The notes beneath the pieces are model-generated. The model was not told where the DNA came from. It searched no databases and was given only the letters and a program-made list of their open reading frames with translations. 64,000 bases of DNA from JBFMFH01 sp040752275. Lineage in GTDB: Bacteria > Acidobacteriota > Vicinamibacteria > Vicinamibacterales > JAKQTR01. The position numbers and the translations under genes are program-made. Below, in pieces: positions 55,101 to 62,755 of the stretch (its first letter is position 1; each line of letters starts with the position of its first letter). The DNA is taken from positions 38,510 through 102,509 of the forward strand of contig JBFMFH010000076.1 in NCBI GenBank assembly GCA_040752275.1, given 5' to 3'.

Positions 55101-58100
55101 CGGCGGACCCGCTCAACGCCTCAAAGGCGACGTCGCGCGCAGCCACGCTCACGCGTCCCTGGTCGTCGCAGAACCACAGGTCGGCCTTGATGGACGTGGC
55201 CACGCGCTGCGTCACCTTCAGATAGGCCCAACATGAGGTCGCTGGCGAGCTGTAGCAGCTGACGTGACCGATCCTGGTGGGCACCTGCAGTTGGTCACCG
55301 AACACGCCAACCAGCTGCAGGCCGGCATCCAGCAGCGTGGGATGGACGATGTAGGAATCCGGATTGGCGCCGAGCGCCGGGTGTGCGGCGATTCTCGCGA
55401 GGACCTCGTCGTCGCCAATCGAAACGGTCTGCACGGTGCGGAAGTAATCCAGGTAGCGCAGGCCGATGTCCTCCAGGTGTGAATAGAGCTGCGCGGAGGG
55501 CATGGTCCGTGTGCATCGCGCCTGGAGGCGCGGAAGGTCGAGCGGCGCGATCATAGTGGTGAGGGGCCTGCTCACTACGCGTCCCACGGCATGCGTGGTC
55601 CACGCGGTGCCATCGGGGTGCGTACGGCTGGTGACGGCGTAACGCCTGGAGGAGGGATCGAGGGTGGTCTGGAGGATCCGTGTGTCCTGATCGGTCAGGG
55701 CCAGGAAGCTCGTGAAGTCAAGGTCTTCCAGGGCATAGGCCGTGGCCTCGGGCTTCTCCGCACGTGCCAGGGCGAATCCCGCTTCGACGTACGCCGCTCC
55801 CGGGAACACGGTCAGCCCCTGCACCCGATGGTCATGGAGAAAGGGGAAGAAGAGGCGGTTCAGCTCCACCTCGTAGGTTGGCTGGGCGGCCGGCAGCCGG
55901 GTGTTCAGGAACAGGTGCCCCGGCGAACCCAGGCGGTCCTGGCGGGAGCGGGCGGAGTCATGGTAGTAGGCCTGCTTCTGCCAGGGATAGGAGGGCAACT
56001 TCACGTAGTCGCCGGGAGGCGCGAGCTGCGTCCAGTCGACCGGCAGGCCGGCGGCGTACAACGCTCCCAGCGTCTCGAGCACCTGCGGAAGTTCTGGTTC
56101 CTTGCGCCTGAGGGAAGAGAGGGCCTCACAGATGGTGCCGCCCGCCTGGGCGCATTCCTGCAGCGAGGCGCGCAGCACCGGGTGTGGCCCGACCTCCAAG
56201 AACAACACATGGCCGTGGGCGTGCAGGATGCTGGCGACTGTGGTGGCGAATCTCACCGGTTCCCGCACGTTGCGCCACCAGTAGGCTGGTGAGAGGTCTG
56301 TCCCCGCCACTTGACATCCGGTCACCGTTGAGTAGCACGGCGTGGCCGGTGCACGTGGGCGGAGGCCTTGCAGCACCTCGCAAAGTTCGGTCTGCAGGGG
56401 TTCCATGAGGACGCTGTGATAGGGCACTTCGACCTGTACGTGACGGTTGAACCGCTGTTGAGCCTCGAGCAGTTGGGCGATCTGGCGGAGCTCCGACGCG
56501 TCCCCGGAGAGCGTGACGGCACTCGGGCTGTTGATGGCGCCAATCGACACGTGGGGGAATGCCTGGATCAACGTGGCGGCCTCCGCTTCCGAGAGGCCCG
56601 CCGCCAGCATCGTGCCCTGTCCGGCTGTCTGTTGCTGAAGCCGGCTGCGGTGGTAGCTCACCAGCAGCGCATCCTCGAGAGACAGCGCCCCGCTGACGTA
56701 CGCAGCCGAGACCTCGCCCACGCTGTGTCCCACGACCACGTCCGGTCTGATGCCGTAGTGTCGCCAAAGAGCCGTCAAGCCGGCCTGAATCAGGAAGTTG
56801 GCTGGTTGGGCAATCTGCGTCTCCGCCATGCGGGAATCCGCTTCGGCGGCCAGCAGTTCGGCGAGGATCGACCATCCCGCGTGCTGGTGGAAGATCCGAT
56901 CGCACGCCGTGAGCGTTTCGCCAAACACAGGCTCCTGCTCAAACAGCTCACGCCCCATGCCCCACCATTGCGGTCCCATGCCGGTGAAGACAAAGACGAG
57001 CGTGGGGCGAGACTGTACCTGTCCGCTGACGACGCCGCGCTCGGCTGCGCCCTGGTGATACCCGGCCAACCGAGCCGTGAGTTGCTCGAGGGAGTCGCCC
57101 ACGACCGCCAGCCGACACTGATGATGGCTGCGGCGATGAGCCAGCGTGTAGACGACATCCCGCAACGAGGGCTGCTGCTGTCGAAGGAACGCCGCATACT
57201 GGCGACACCGCTCCTTGAGCGCCTGCGGATCGCGGGCACTGATCGGCGCGAGGTGCACAGACCGGAGGAGAGGCGGCTGCACGGGCGACGGCACTACGGC
57301 CGGAGCATCGGTTTCCCGCAGCACGGCATGCGCATTCGTGCCGCCATAGCCGAAACTGTTCACGACCGCGCGCGACACCTGGTCCTCGGGCAGCGCTTCA
57401 GCGTCCGTGGGAACGCGCACACACCGACGTTCCAGGTCCAACTTGGGATTCGGCTCGCGGAAGTGCACATTGGGCGGCACCTGCTTGTGGTGCAGGCACA
57501 GCGCGGCTTTGATCACCCCGGCCACGCCCGCAGCCGGCTCCAAGTGCCCGAGATTCGTCTTGATCGAGCCGACCAGCACCTTCTTCCCCGGCGGTAGGTG
57601 TTCGGCAAGAACGTCATGGAGCGCTTCGATCTCAGCCGGGTCTCCGGCCTGAGTCCCCGTGCCGTGGGCTTCGATGTAGTGAATCGTGTTGAGATCGATG
57701 CCGCTCTCCCGGTACACCTTGCGCAGCAGGGCCTTCTGCGCCTCCGGGTTGGGCATGGAGATCCCGGCGGTCTGCCCATCCTGATTGACGCCCGTCGCCT
57801 CGATCACGGCGTAGATCGCATCGCGGTCGCGGAGCGCCTGGCGGTAGGGCTTCAGCAGGACGACCCCCGCCCCTTCGCTGCGGACGTAACCGGCGGCGTC
57901 CGTATCGAACGCCTTGCAACGGCTGTGTGGGGAGAGAAACCTGGCCTTCGTCAGTGCGATCAAGGTCTCCGGGCACAAGATCGCGTTGACGCCGCCGACA
58001 ACAGCCAATGAGCAGTCCTTGCGACCCAGGCTCTGACAGGCAAAGTGTGTCGCGACCAGTGACGACGAGCAGGCGGTATCCATCGAGACGCTCGGCCCCC

Positions 58101-58602
58101 GCAAATCGAACGTGTAGGAAATGCGGTTCGAGAGAATCGCCATGGTGATGCCCTGGGGGGTGTGCTGGTTGATGACGTCCCGATTCAAGGGGCTGAGCTG
58201 CAACATCTTGTGATCGAGAAGGAAGCCGCCGATGAAGACCCCGGTGTCGGACCCGCGCAGCGCCTCCAGCTGCAGGCCCGCGTCTTCGAACGCTTCATAG
58301 GTCACTTCCAACAGGAGCCGTTGCTGCGGATCCATGTTCGGGGCTTCACGCGGGGAAATGCCGAAGAAGAGGGGATCGAACTGATCGATCGGTTCCTGAA
58401 GGAACCCGCTCTGCCTGACGAACATCTTCCCCGGCTTGTCCACGTCAGGGTCGTAGAACCGGCGGACGTCCCATCGATCAGGCGGGACGTCGATGATGCC
58501 GTCGCCTCGGTTCAGGAGGAAGCGCCACAGCGCGTCCGGGGACGACGCGCCGCCCGGGAAACGGCAGCCGATGCCGATGATGGCGACGGGTTCTTCCAGC
58601 AT
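52189..58602 (-). CDS. PKS1: KS-AT-DH-ER-KR-ACP, no loading domain
   Basis: A 2137-aa fully reducing module that starts directly with the KS (EPVAIIGIGCRFPGG), with no ligase, loading ACP or docking helix. KS about 5-428 (Cys near 178, DTACSSSL, so not a decarboxylating KSQ); AT about 535-858 (Ser near 627, GHSVGEV) with VPYHS where malonyl ATs have HAFH; DH about 890-1180 (HDHRVQGLTVFPG); ER about 1408-1721 (HQASGGVGLAA); KR about 1752-1945 (LITGGTRGFG, Tyr present in GQASYVAAN); ACP about 2035-2105 (GVDSL). It is the first elongation module of the line and must accept an acyl-CoA or acyl-ACP made elsewhere. ATG 58602 follows GGAGGAAGG. Confidence 0.94.
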   Translation of the reverse strand: MLEEPVAIIGIGCRFPGGASSPDALWRFLLNRGDGIIDVPPDRWDVRRFYDPDVDKPGKMFVRQSGFLQEPIDQFDPLFFGISPREAPNMDPQQRLLLEVTYEAFEDAGLQLEALRGSDTGVFIGGFLLDHKMLQLSPLNRDVINQHTPQGITMAILSNRISYTFDLRGPSVSMDTACSSSLVATHFACQSLGRKDCSLAVVGGVNAILCPETLIALTKARFLSPHSRCKAFDTDAAGYVRSEGAGVVLLKPYRQALRDRDAIYAVIEATGVNQDGQTAGISMPNPEAQKALLRKVYRESGIDLNTIHYIEAHGTGTQAGDPAEIEALHDVLAEHLPPGKKVLVGSIKTNLGHLEPAAGVAGVIKAALCLHHKQVPPNVHFREPNPKLDLERRCVRVPTDAEALPEDQVSRAVVNSFGYGGTNAHAVLRETDAPAVVPSPVQPPLLRSVHLAPISARDPQALKERCRQYAAFLRQQQPSLRDVVYTLAHRRSHHQCRLAVVGDSLEQLTARLAGYHQGAAERGVVSGQVQSRPTLVFVFTGMGPQWWGMGRELFEQEPVFGETLTACDRIFHQHAGWSILAELLAAEADSRMAETQIAQPANFLIQAGLTALWRHYGIRPDVVVGHSVGEVSAAYVSGALSLEDALLVSYHRSRLQQQTAGQGTMLAAGLSEAEAATLIQAFPHVSIGAINSPSAVTLSGDASELRQIAQLLEAQQRFNRHVQVEVPYHSVLMEPLQTELCEVLQGLRPRAPATPCYSTVTGCQVAGTDLSPAYWWRNVREPVRFATTVASILHAHGHVLFLEVGPHPVLRASLQECAQAGGTICEALSSLRRKEPELPQVLETLGALYAAGLPVDWTQLAPPGDYVKLPSYPWQKQAYYHDSARSRQDRLGSPGHLFLNTRLPAAQPTYEVELNRLFFPFLHDHRVQGLTVFPGAAYVEAGFALARAEKPEATAYALEDLDFTSFLALTDQDTRILQTTLDPSSRRYAVTSRTHPDGTAWTTHAVGRVVSRPLTTMIAPLDLPRLQARCTRTMPSAQLYSHLEDIGLRYLDYFRTVQTVSIGDDEVLARIAAHPALGANPDSYIVHPTLLDAGLQLVGVFGDQLQVPTRIGHVSCYSSPATSCWAYLKVTQRVATSIKADLWFCDDQGRVSVAARDVAFEALSGSAAARAASQWFYESTWQPQPAPAPRASAGACLLFGDDSAATREIVSHWTSQGVETVVVTAGGTFRERDPRHFEVQPGDAEHLSGLIQATLGCPLTHVLYLWPFVHWSSSHTVTVEAILAQTQAVIGVVQALTRLRPDDALRLTLVTQEGQFVREGDHGENLVCAPLWGLARLISNECPQVTCQVVDLDAASAGQLGQVIWQEALAPVPADDVAYRAGERFVKELRPLTPTQAQEETEVNTAAQPVEVQLGTPGQLDSLRWCACARPDVPPGHLEVLVHSAGLNYKDVLKALGVLSPQVLEGTYCQGALGSEASGVVSAVGPGVTGYRVGDEVVAFARSGNLKSYVTVPLTHVTPKPRSLSVTEASAAVPFMTVVYGLGHVARLRQGDKILIHQASGGVGLAAVQFARWRGAEIFATAGTPDKRAYLESIGVHPVMDSRTLEFAEVIRAQTRGYGVDVVLGAVGGETFYQSVRLLAPYGRYVEIGKQQIVENAALPLRHFHRNLLFASVDLDQLVQQRVDVLQEILQEIQQGFAQGHLHALPVRVFPAAQVGEAFRLFAESKQIGRVAVEMFHQPVRIARGDQAALVRPEATYLITGGTRGFGLEIARWMVGQGARHLVLVSRSGASTAEARDAVARMTQAGAEVAVFAADVGQAEDVHRMIGRIAETMPPLRGIVHGAMVLDDAWLRDLTPERLRRVMEPKVAGALHLHNATQYCPLDFFICLSSVSSIIGNPGQASYVAANAFLDAFAHYRRARGLPATTVNLGALAETGVAARQADVQAQLDRSGIRGMRTADALHALDLAVRQAAAQVGVFDVDWPVWAEQSPLAAASSRFQSVVRRTSTGPARSPRTQELLDTMASLSPRQRQEYVENLAATELAAILKLPVDKVDRTRPVMEQGVDSLMTTELKSRLYTALGVRLPDVFVFAYPTVERLARYLLEEVFIWEEQEGKVPADAATDDALRQLQATMARL

Positions 58603-58664
58603 GGGTTTCCACCTTCCTCCGAAGGGCCCGAACGTGACGAGAGGCGGCGTTGTCTCAGAGCCGG

Positions 58665-59801
58665 CTATGGACGGAAGTAGCGCCGCAACCCGTAGCCGGC
58701 GATCATCTCCTGCTGGACCTGCGACGTGCCTTCGATGATCTCCAGGATCTTGGCTTCGCGGAAGATCCGCTCAACCGGGTACTGGTTGCTGCAGCCGTTG
58801 CCGCCATGCACCTGTACGGCGTCAATGGCCACCTCCATCGCCACCTTGGAGGCGAAGTACTTGGCGATACTGGTTTCGATGCTGGCGTCGTGATGGGCGG
58901 CCTTGCGAAGTTCCCCGGCGCGCAGGCAGAGCGCTCGCGCCGCGTGGGTCTTGGTCACGGCGTCGGCGATCATCCCCTGCACCAGCTGAAACGAGTGAAT
59001 CTTCCTGCCAAACTGACGGCGCTGACGCGCGTACGTCACCATCGCATCCACCGCCGCCTGCGCGAGCGCGACCCCGGCCCACGCAATGCTGTAGCGACCA
59101 TGATCCAACGTCGTCGCCACCACGTAGGGGAAACCGTTGCCGACCTTCCCCAGCACGTGCGTGTCCGGAACGAAGACGTCCGTCAGGTCCACCTCGGCGA
59201 TGTGCGCCGCCCTGCCGGCCAAGAGGCCAGTCATGCGCCGGGTCGCAACCCCTGCAGACGCGCGCTCCACGAGGAACGCTGTGATCTGCCCCTCGTGCGA
59301 GGCGACGACCAGCAACACGTCGGCGATATCGCCGAACGAGATCCATCTCTTGCGGCCGTTCAGGACGAAGCCGTCGCCCGCCTCCTGGTACGAGGTGGCC
59401 ACGCTCTTGGCATCCGTGCCGACGTCCGGCTCGGTCAATGCGAAGGCCGCGAGCTTCTCTCCTCGCGCCATCACGGGCAGCCAGGCCGACTTCTGCGCAG
59501 GGGTCCCCCAGCGCAAGAGCGTCTCGCCGACCATGGAGGTGTGCACCGTCAGGAGCGCGCGGGTCGACGAACAGCCCTTGCCGATCTCTTCCGTCAGCAA
59601 CCCGTAGTAGACGGGGTCCAACCCCAGTCCCCCGTACTCCTCCGGGAAGGAGGCGGCCAGATAGCCTCGCGCGGCCAGCTGGTGAATCAAATCGCGCGGC
59701 AGCGCCTCCCGCGCGTCGAATTCCGCGGCCCGCGGGAGGATTTCCGCCGCAGCAAAGGCGCGAGCTTCGTTGACGATCTGTTGCTGACGAGAGTCGGTCA
59801 T
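58665..59801 (-). CDS. Acyl-CoA/ACP dehydrogenase, FkbI-like (hydroxymalonyl-ACP route)
   Basis: A 378-aa flavin acyl-CoA dehydrogenase fold. Motifs: FALTEPDVGTDA for FAD and substrate binding near 125, YARQRRQFG near 265, and the catalytic base in EIIEGTSQVQQ near 360. In this neighbourhood (discrete ACP, FkbH, 3-hydroxyacyl dehydrogenase) it matches the enzyme that takes part in oxidising C1-C3 of ACP-bound glyceryl to hydroxymalonyl-ACP. ATG 59801 shares one base with the ACP stop (TGATG); a GTG at 59804 is possible. A general fatty-acid dehydrogenase is the alternative but fits the context less well. Confidence 0.88.
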   Translation of the reverse strand: MTDSRQQQIVNEARAFAAAEILPRAAEFDAREALPRDLIHQLAARGYLAASFPEEYGGLGLDPVYYGLLTEEIGKGCSSTRALLTVHTSMVGETLLRWGTPAQKSAWLPVMARGEKLAAFALTEPDVGTDAKSVATSYQEAGDGFVLNGRKRWISFGDIADVLLVVASHEGQITAFLVERASAGVATRRMTGLLAGRAAHIAEVDLTDVFVPDTHVLGKVGNGFPYVVATTLDHGRYSIAWAGVALAQAAVDAMVTYARQRRQFGRKIHSFQLVQGMIADAVTKTHAARALCLRAGELRKAAHHDASIETSIAKYFASKVAMEVAIDAVQVHGGNGCSNQYPVERIFREAKILEIIEGTSQVQQEMIAGYGLRRYFRP

Positions 59802-60058
59802 CACGGTCCTGAGACGTGTTTCCGGGTCAGCAGGTTGATCATGGCGTCGATCGACCTGAAGTTCGCGAGGTCAATGTCATCATCCGAGAGTTCGAGCCCG
59901 AACGCCTGTTGAACGTAGGTGACCAACTGCATGGCGAACAGCGAATTGACGAAACCCTTCTCGAAGATGTTGTCGCTGTCCGAGAACACCGCTTCGTCGT
60001 CGAAGACGACGAGATGCCCCTGGATGAACTGCCTGATGTGATCGCGGGCTTCCTTCAT
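59801..60058 (-). CDS. Discrete acyl carrier protein, FkbJ-like
   Basis: A small ACP of 85 aa. The phosphopantetheine serine is in GFVNSLFAMQLV near residue 39. This FV(D/N)SL form is typical of the ACPs that carry the glyceryl to hydroxymalonyl chain. The start overlaps the FkbH stop (ATGA), and its stop overlaps the dehydrogenase start, so the four-gene cassette is one translational unit. It would deliver the extender unit to an AT in one of the PKS modules. Confidence 0.9.
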   Translation of the reverse strand: MKEARDHIRQFIQGHLVVFDDEAVFSDSDNIFEKGFVNSLFAMQLVTYVQQAFGLELSDDDIDLANFRSIDAMINLLTRKHVSGP

Positions 60059-61113
60059 GGCGTGACTTCGACTTCCTCGTCGGCGTTGACGCGAATAAAG
60101 GGCGGAAAGTCCTGGATCTGCGACAAATCGTTCGCGAGCACCGTCATGCCCTCCCCATCCGTCCCCACCTCGTAGAAATTGGCGAACTTGTAGGTGACGT
60201 ACATCAGGCGATTGCGATCCGTCTTCTTGAAATCAGCACGAAGCGACTTGCCCGCCGCCTTCGCCTGCTGCATGAGATACGACAGCAAGACCGTGCCCAC
60301 CCCGCGGGACATCACCCGGCACGACATCAGCAGCAGCCGGATGTGCCAGGCGTGTTCGCTGACTTCGATCAGCGCCAGGCCGATCTTGCCGTACGAGCCG
60401 AATCTGTCGGTCAGTTCACAAACCAGGAGCTTGTGATGGGGCGACGTGCGAAACCGGTCCAATTCCTCGTGGCTGTACGTCCGGCCGGTGGCGTTCAGTT
60501 GGTTCGTCCGAACGGTCAACTCCTCGGCGCGTTGCAGGTCATGCGCCTGCGCGGCGCTGATCCCGAAACGCATCTCGAGCGACGCCAAGAACTGTTCGGG
60601 CGGGCCGTCGAACGCTTCTTCAGCGTTCTTGCGATGCAGATCGTCCAGATACATCTGCCGCCGCCGCCGCGCGTCCTCGGTCACCACCCGCGGATTCAGG
60701 GCCGGATGGCTCAGGAGGACCTGATACTGCGCGGCGTCCAGACACCTGATCTCAGGGTGGGCGGCCGCGACTTCCTCACGTTCAAATGGCTGGTCGTCGA
60801 TGAACAACATCGCATCGACGCCGATGTTCAAGTCGGTCCCGATGCGGCTGATCGAGAGCGACTTGGCGCCCCAGTGAATCTGCGGATACAGGAAGTACGC
60901 CACGATGTCGAATCTCTCAAGCTGCGCGAGTGCGTCTTCGGCGTGGTTCTTGCTCGCAATCGAGTGCAGAATGCCGCGTTCATCCAGGCAGCGCAGGATG
61001 GTCCCGATGCCGGGTCTGAGCGTGATGGCATCATGTTCCGCCAGGGTGCCGTCCCACAGCGTGTGATCCAGATCCCAGACGACGCACTTGATGTCCTTCC
61101 CCGCATCCGGCAT
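60055..61113 (-). CDS. fkbH: FkbH-like glyceryl-ACP synthase (HAD superfamily)
   Basis: A 352-aa protein. The HAD motif DLDHTLWDGTL near residues 14-24 carries the nucleophile Asp, followed by FIDDQPFEREEV near 104-115 and the family-specific RTNQLNATGRTY near 203-214. In known pathways this enzyme dephosphorylates 1,3-bisphosphoglycerate and loads the glyceryl group on the discrete ACP, the first step of hydroxy- or methoxymalonyl-ACP formation. ATG 61113 follows GAGGAAG. It lies 15 bp after the 3-hydroxyacyl dehydrogenase. Confidence 0.94.
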   Translation of the reverse strand: MPDAGKDIKCVVWDLDHTLWDGTLAEHDAITLRPGIGTILRCLDERGILHSIASKNHAEDALAQLERFDIVAYFLYPQIHWGAKSLSISRIGTDLNIGVDAMLFIDDQPFEREEVAAAHPEIRCLDAAQYQVLLSHPALNPRVVTEDARRRRQMYLDDLHRKNAEEAFDGPPEQFLASLEMRFGISAAQAHDLQRAEELTVRTNQLNATGRTYSHEELDRFRTSPHHKLLVCELTDRFGSYGKIGLALIEVSEHAWHIRLLLMSCRVMSRGVGTVLLSYLMQQAKAAGKSLRADFKKTDRNRLMYVTYKFANFYEVGTDGEGMTVLANDLSQIQDFPPFIRVNADEEVEVTP

Positions 61114-61128
61114 AGCTTCCTCGTCGGA

Positions 61129-61986
61129 CTATGCTGAGTACTCGAAGAACCCCTTACCGGACTTCTTGCCGAGCAGGCCGGCATCCACCATCTGGCAGAG
61201 GAGCGGACAGGGGCGGTACTTGGAGTCCTTGTAGCTGTCGAACAACACCAACAGAGACCTCAGAATGGTATCGAGCCCGATCAAGTCGGCGGTGGCCAGC
61301 GGACCCATCTTGTGCCCGAAACCCAGCCTGAAGATCTTGTCCACGTCCTTGGGTTCGGCCACGCGATCGTGGACCACCCAGATGCTCTCGTTGATCGTGA
61401 GCATGAGCACGCGGTTGGTGACGAATCCGGGGAGGTCGTGGACCACGACCGCGGTCTTCTCGAGCGACGCCAGGAACTGCGTGACCACCGCGACCGTGTC
61501 GTCGCTCGTGTGATGCCCGCGGATCACTTCGACGAGCGGCTTCAGCGGCACGGGGTTCAGGAAATGAACGCCGATCACGCGTTCCGGCGCGGGCATCAAC
61601 GCCGCGACGCGCGTGATGGCGATGCAGCTGGTATTGACGGCGTAGATGGCATCCGGGCGGCAGACGTGCGGGAGTTCCTCATAGAGCGCGTGTTTGGCGC
61701 GCCAATCCTCCGTAATGTTCTCAATCACCACCTCGGCCTTCTCGAAGCCGTCGTAGCTGGTGGTGAAGGTGATCCGCGCCAGCAACTGGTCGCCCGTCAG
61801 GGCCTTGACCCGGGGTTTCATCATCCCCAGGAGCCTGAAATCCGCGGCGATGGCCGCGCGGGCGCGGTCCAGAATGCCCTCGCTCACGTCTTTCAGGATG
61901 ACTCGGTAGCCATAGCAGGCGAGATCCAGGGCGACACCCGCGCCCATGACCCCGGCCCCGACGACGGCGACCGTGTGAACGGTCAT
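61129..61986 (-). CDS. 3-hydroxyacyl-CoA dehydrogenase, FkbK-like
   Basis: A 285-aa NAD-dependent dehydrogenase. The N-terminal Rossmann motif is VAVVGAGVMGAGVA, followed by IENITEDWRAK, the catalytic His in GVHFLNPVPLKP near 140, and FVTNRVLM. It completes oxidation of glyceryl-ACP to hydroxymalonyl-ACP together with the acyl-CoA dehydrogenase. I chose ATG 61986, which overlaps the MbtH stop as ATGA; the longer open frame upstream only shadows mbtH. Primary fatty-acid metabolism is the alternative but is unlikely inside this cassette. Confidence 0.92.
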   Translation of the reverse strand: MTVHTVAVVGAGVMGAGVALDLACYGYRVILKDVSEGILDRARAAIAADFRLLGMMKPRVKALTGDQLLARITFTTSYDGFEKAEVVIENITEDWRAKHALYEELPHVCRPDAIYAVNTSCIAITRVAALMPAPERVIGVHFLNPVPLKPLVEVIRGHHTSDDTVAVVTQFLASLEKTAVVVHDLPGFVTNRVLMLTINESIWVVHDRVAEPKDVDKIFRLGFGHKMGPLATADLIGLDTILRSLLVLFDSYKDSKYRPCPLLCQMVDAGLLGKKSGKGFFEYSA

Positions 61987-62213
61987 GTGTCCGTGTCCTT
62001 CTGGGCGGCCTGTTCCATGTGTTTGCGCAGGCTCAACGGGCGCATGTCGGTCCAGACGTCCTTGATGTACGCGAGGCACTCGGCTTTGAGACCGCTCTTG
62101 CCGACGGCTGTCCATCCGAGCGGAATGTCCCGGTCTACCGGCCAGATCGAGTACTGTTCTTCGTGATTCATCACGACGTTGTACACAGTCGTATCTTCAT
62201 CCTGGTCGCGCAT
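61983..62213 (-). CDS. mbtH: MbtH-like NRPS chaperone
   Basis: A 76-aa protein with the full MbtH signature: NHEEQYSIWP near residues 16-25, PLGWTAVGKSG, and the C-terminal VWTDMRPLSLRKH. MbtH proteins bind adenylation domains and aid their folding and activity, and the seven A domains of this operon are the likely clients. ATG 62213 is preceded by GGGAG and AGGA within 15 nt. It is the first gene of the minus-strand operon. Confidence 0.96.
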   Translation of the reverse strand: MRDQDEDTTVYNVVMNHEEQYSIWPVDRDIPLGWTAVGKSGLKAECLAYIKDVWTDMRPLSLRKHMEQAAQKDTDT

Positions 62214-62755
62214 GGTTCCTTTCTCCCTTGGGGCTCATCGCCCGAAGCGTGTCTCCTTCAGTTGCAAGGAAGTCGGGCCCCCGGCACCCGGGCAGCCCAC
62301 TCAGCAGATCGGAAGGCTACGCCTCGCGGGAAGCCGACGCGTCCAGCCGAAGCCACTCCCGTCGCTTCGTCGAGTGGGCGCAGAAGCCCGAGCTGTTGAT
62401 CTCCGCGGTGCTGAGGCAGCCAGGTATCCAGCTCACCGCGCCAGCTCCTGCGTCACCTCCCCGACGTACAAGCCGATAGACACTAACCGGGTGGTCCGGT
62501 TGCGCCATCTCGAGGTACTGGTGAGTCGTCGGTTGGAGCGGCAACGGCGGTTGCATGGTCGCTGCGTGCAGCACAGGTGCCGGGTGATGTCGTCGCGAGC
62601 TGTGAGGGCAGGGGGAAGAGACCGTGGCCGCCATAACGACCGGCACAGCCGTGATTATGGCCGGTCCGCCCTTGCTGTCAAGCGAAATCCCCCGGTAGAC
62701 TCCCGCGACGCGCCCGTCATCGCGGCGCCGAGAGCCGTCAATCAGGAGGACTGCT
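62214..62755. promoter_or_regulatory. Divergent intergenic region between mbtH and acetamidase genes
   Basis: 542 bp with no convincing gene. It must hold the promoter of the 49.7-kb operon (minus strand) and of the acetamidase gene (plus strand). I see an imperfect inverted repeat, GCCGCCATAA at 62627-62636 and TTATGGCCGG at 62655-62664 (8 of 10 paired), which could be an operator. A weak + strand promoter candidate is TTGCTG 62672-62677, 18 bp, TAGACT 62696-62701. No confident -10/-35 pair is visible for the operon side. No regulator gene is encoded nearby. Confidence 0.5.

Noticed and set aside
61987..62115. Longer start for the 3-hydroxyacyl-CoA dehydrogenase
   Set aside because: The extra residues are a frame-shifted shadow of the mbtH gene; the Rossmann motif begins right after ATG 61986.
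58602..62213. O-methyltransferase completing a methoxymalonyl-ACP set
   Set aside because: No SAM-binding protein is encoded among these genes; hence hydroxymalonyl rather than methoxymalonyl is favoured.
62317..62508. 63-codon minus-strand reading in the divergent region
   Set aside because: No ribosome site, no recognisable family and atypical composition; treated as non-coding.
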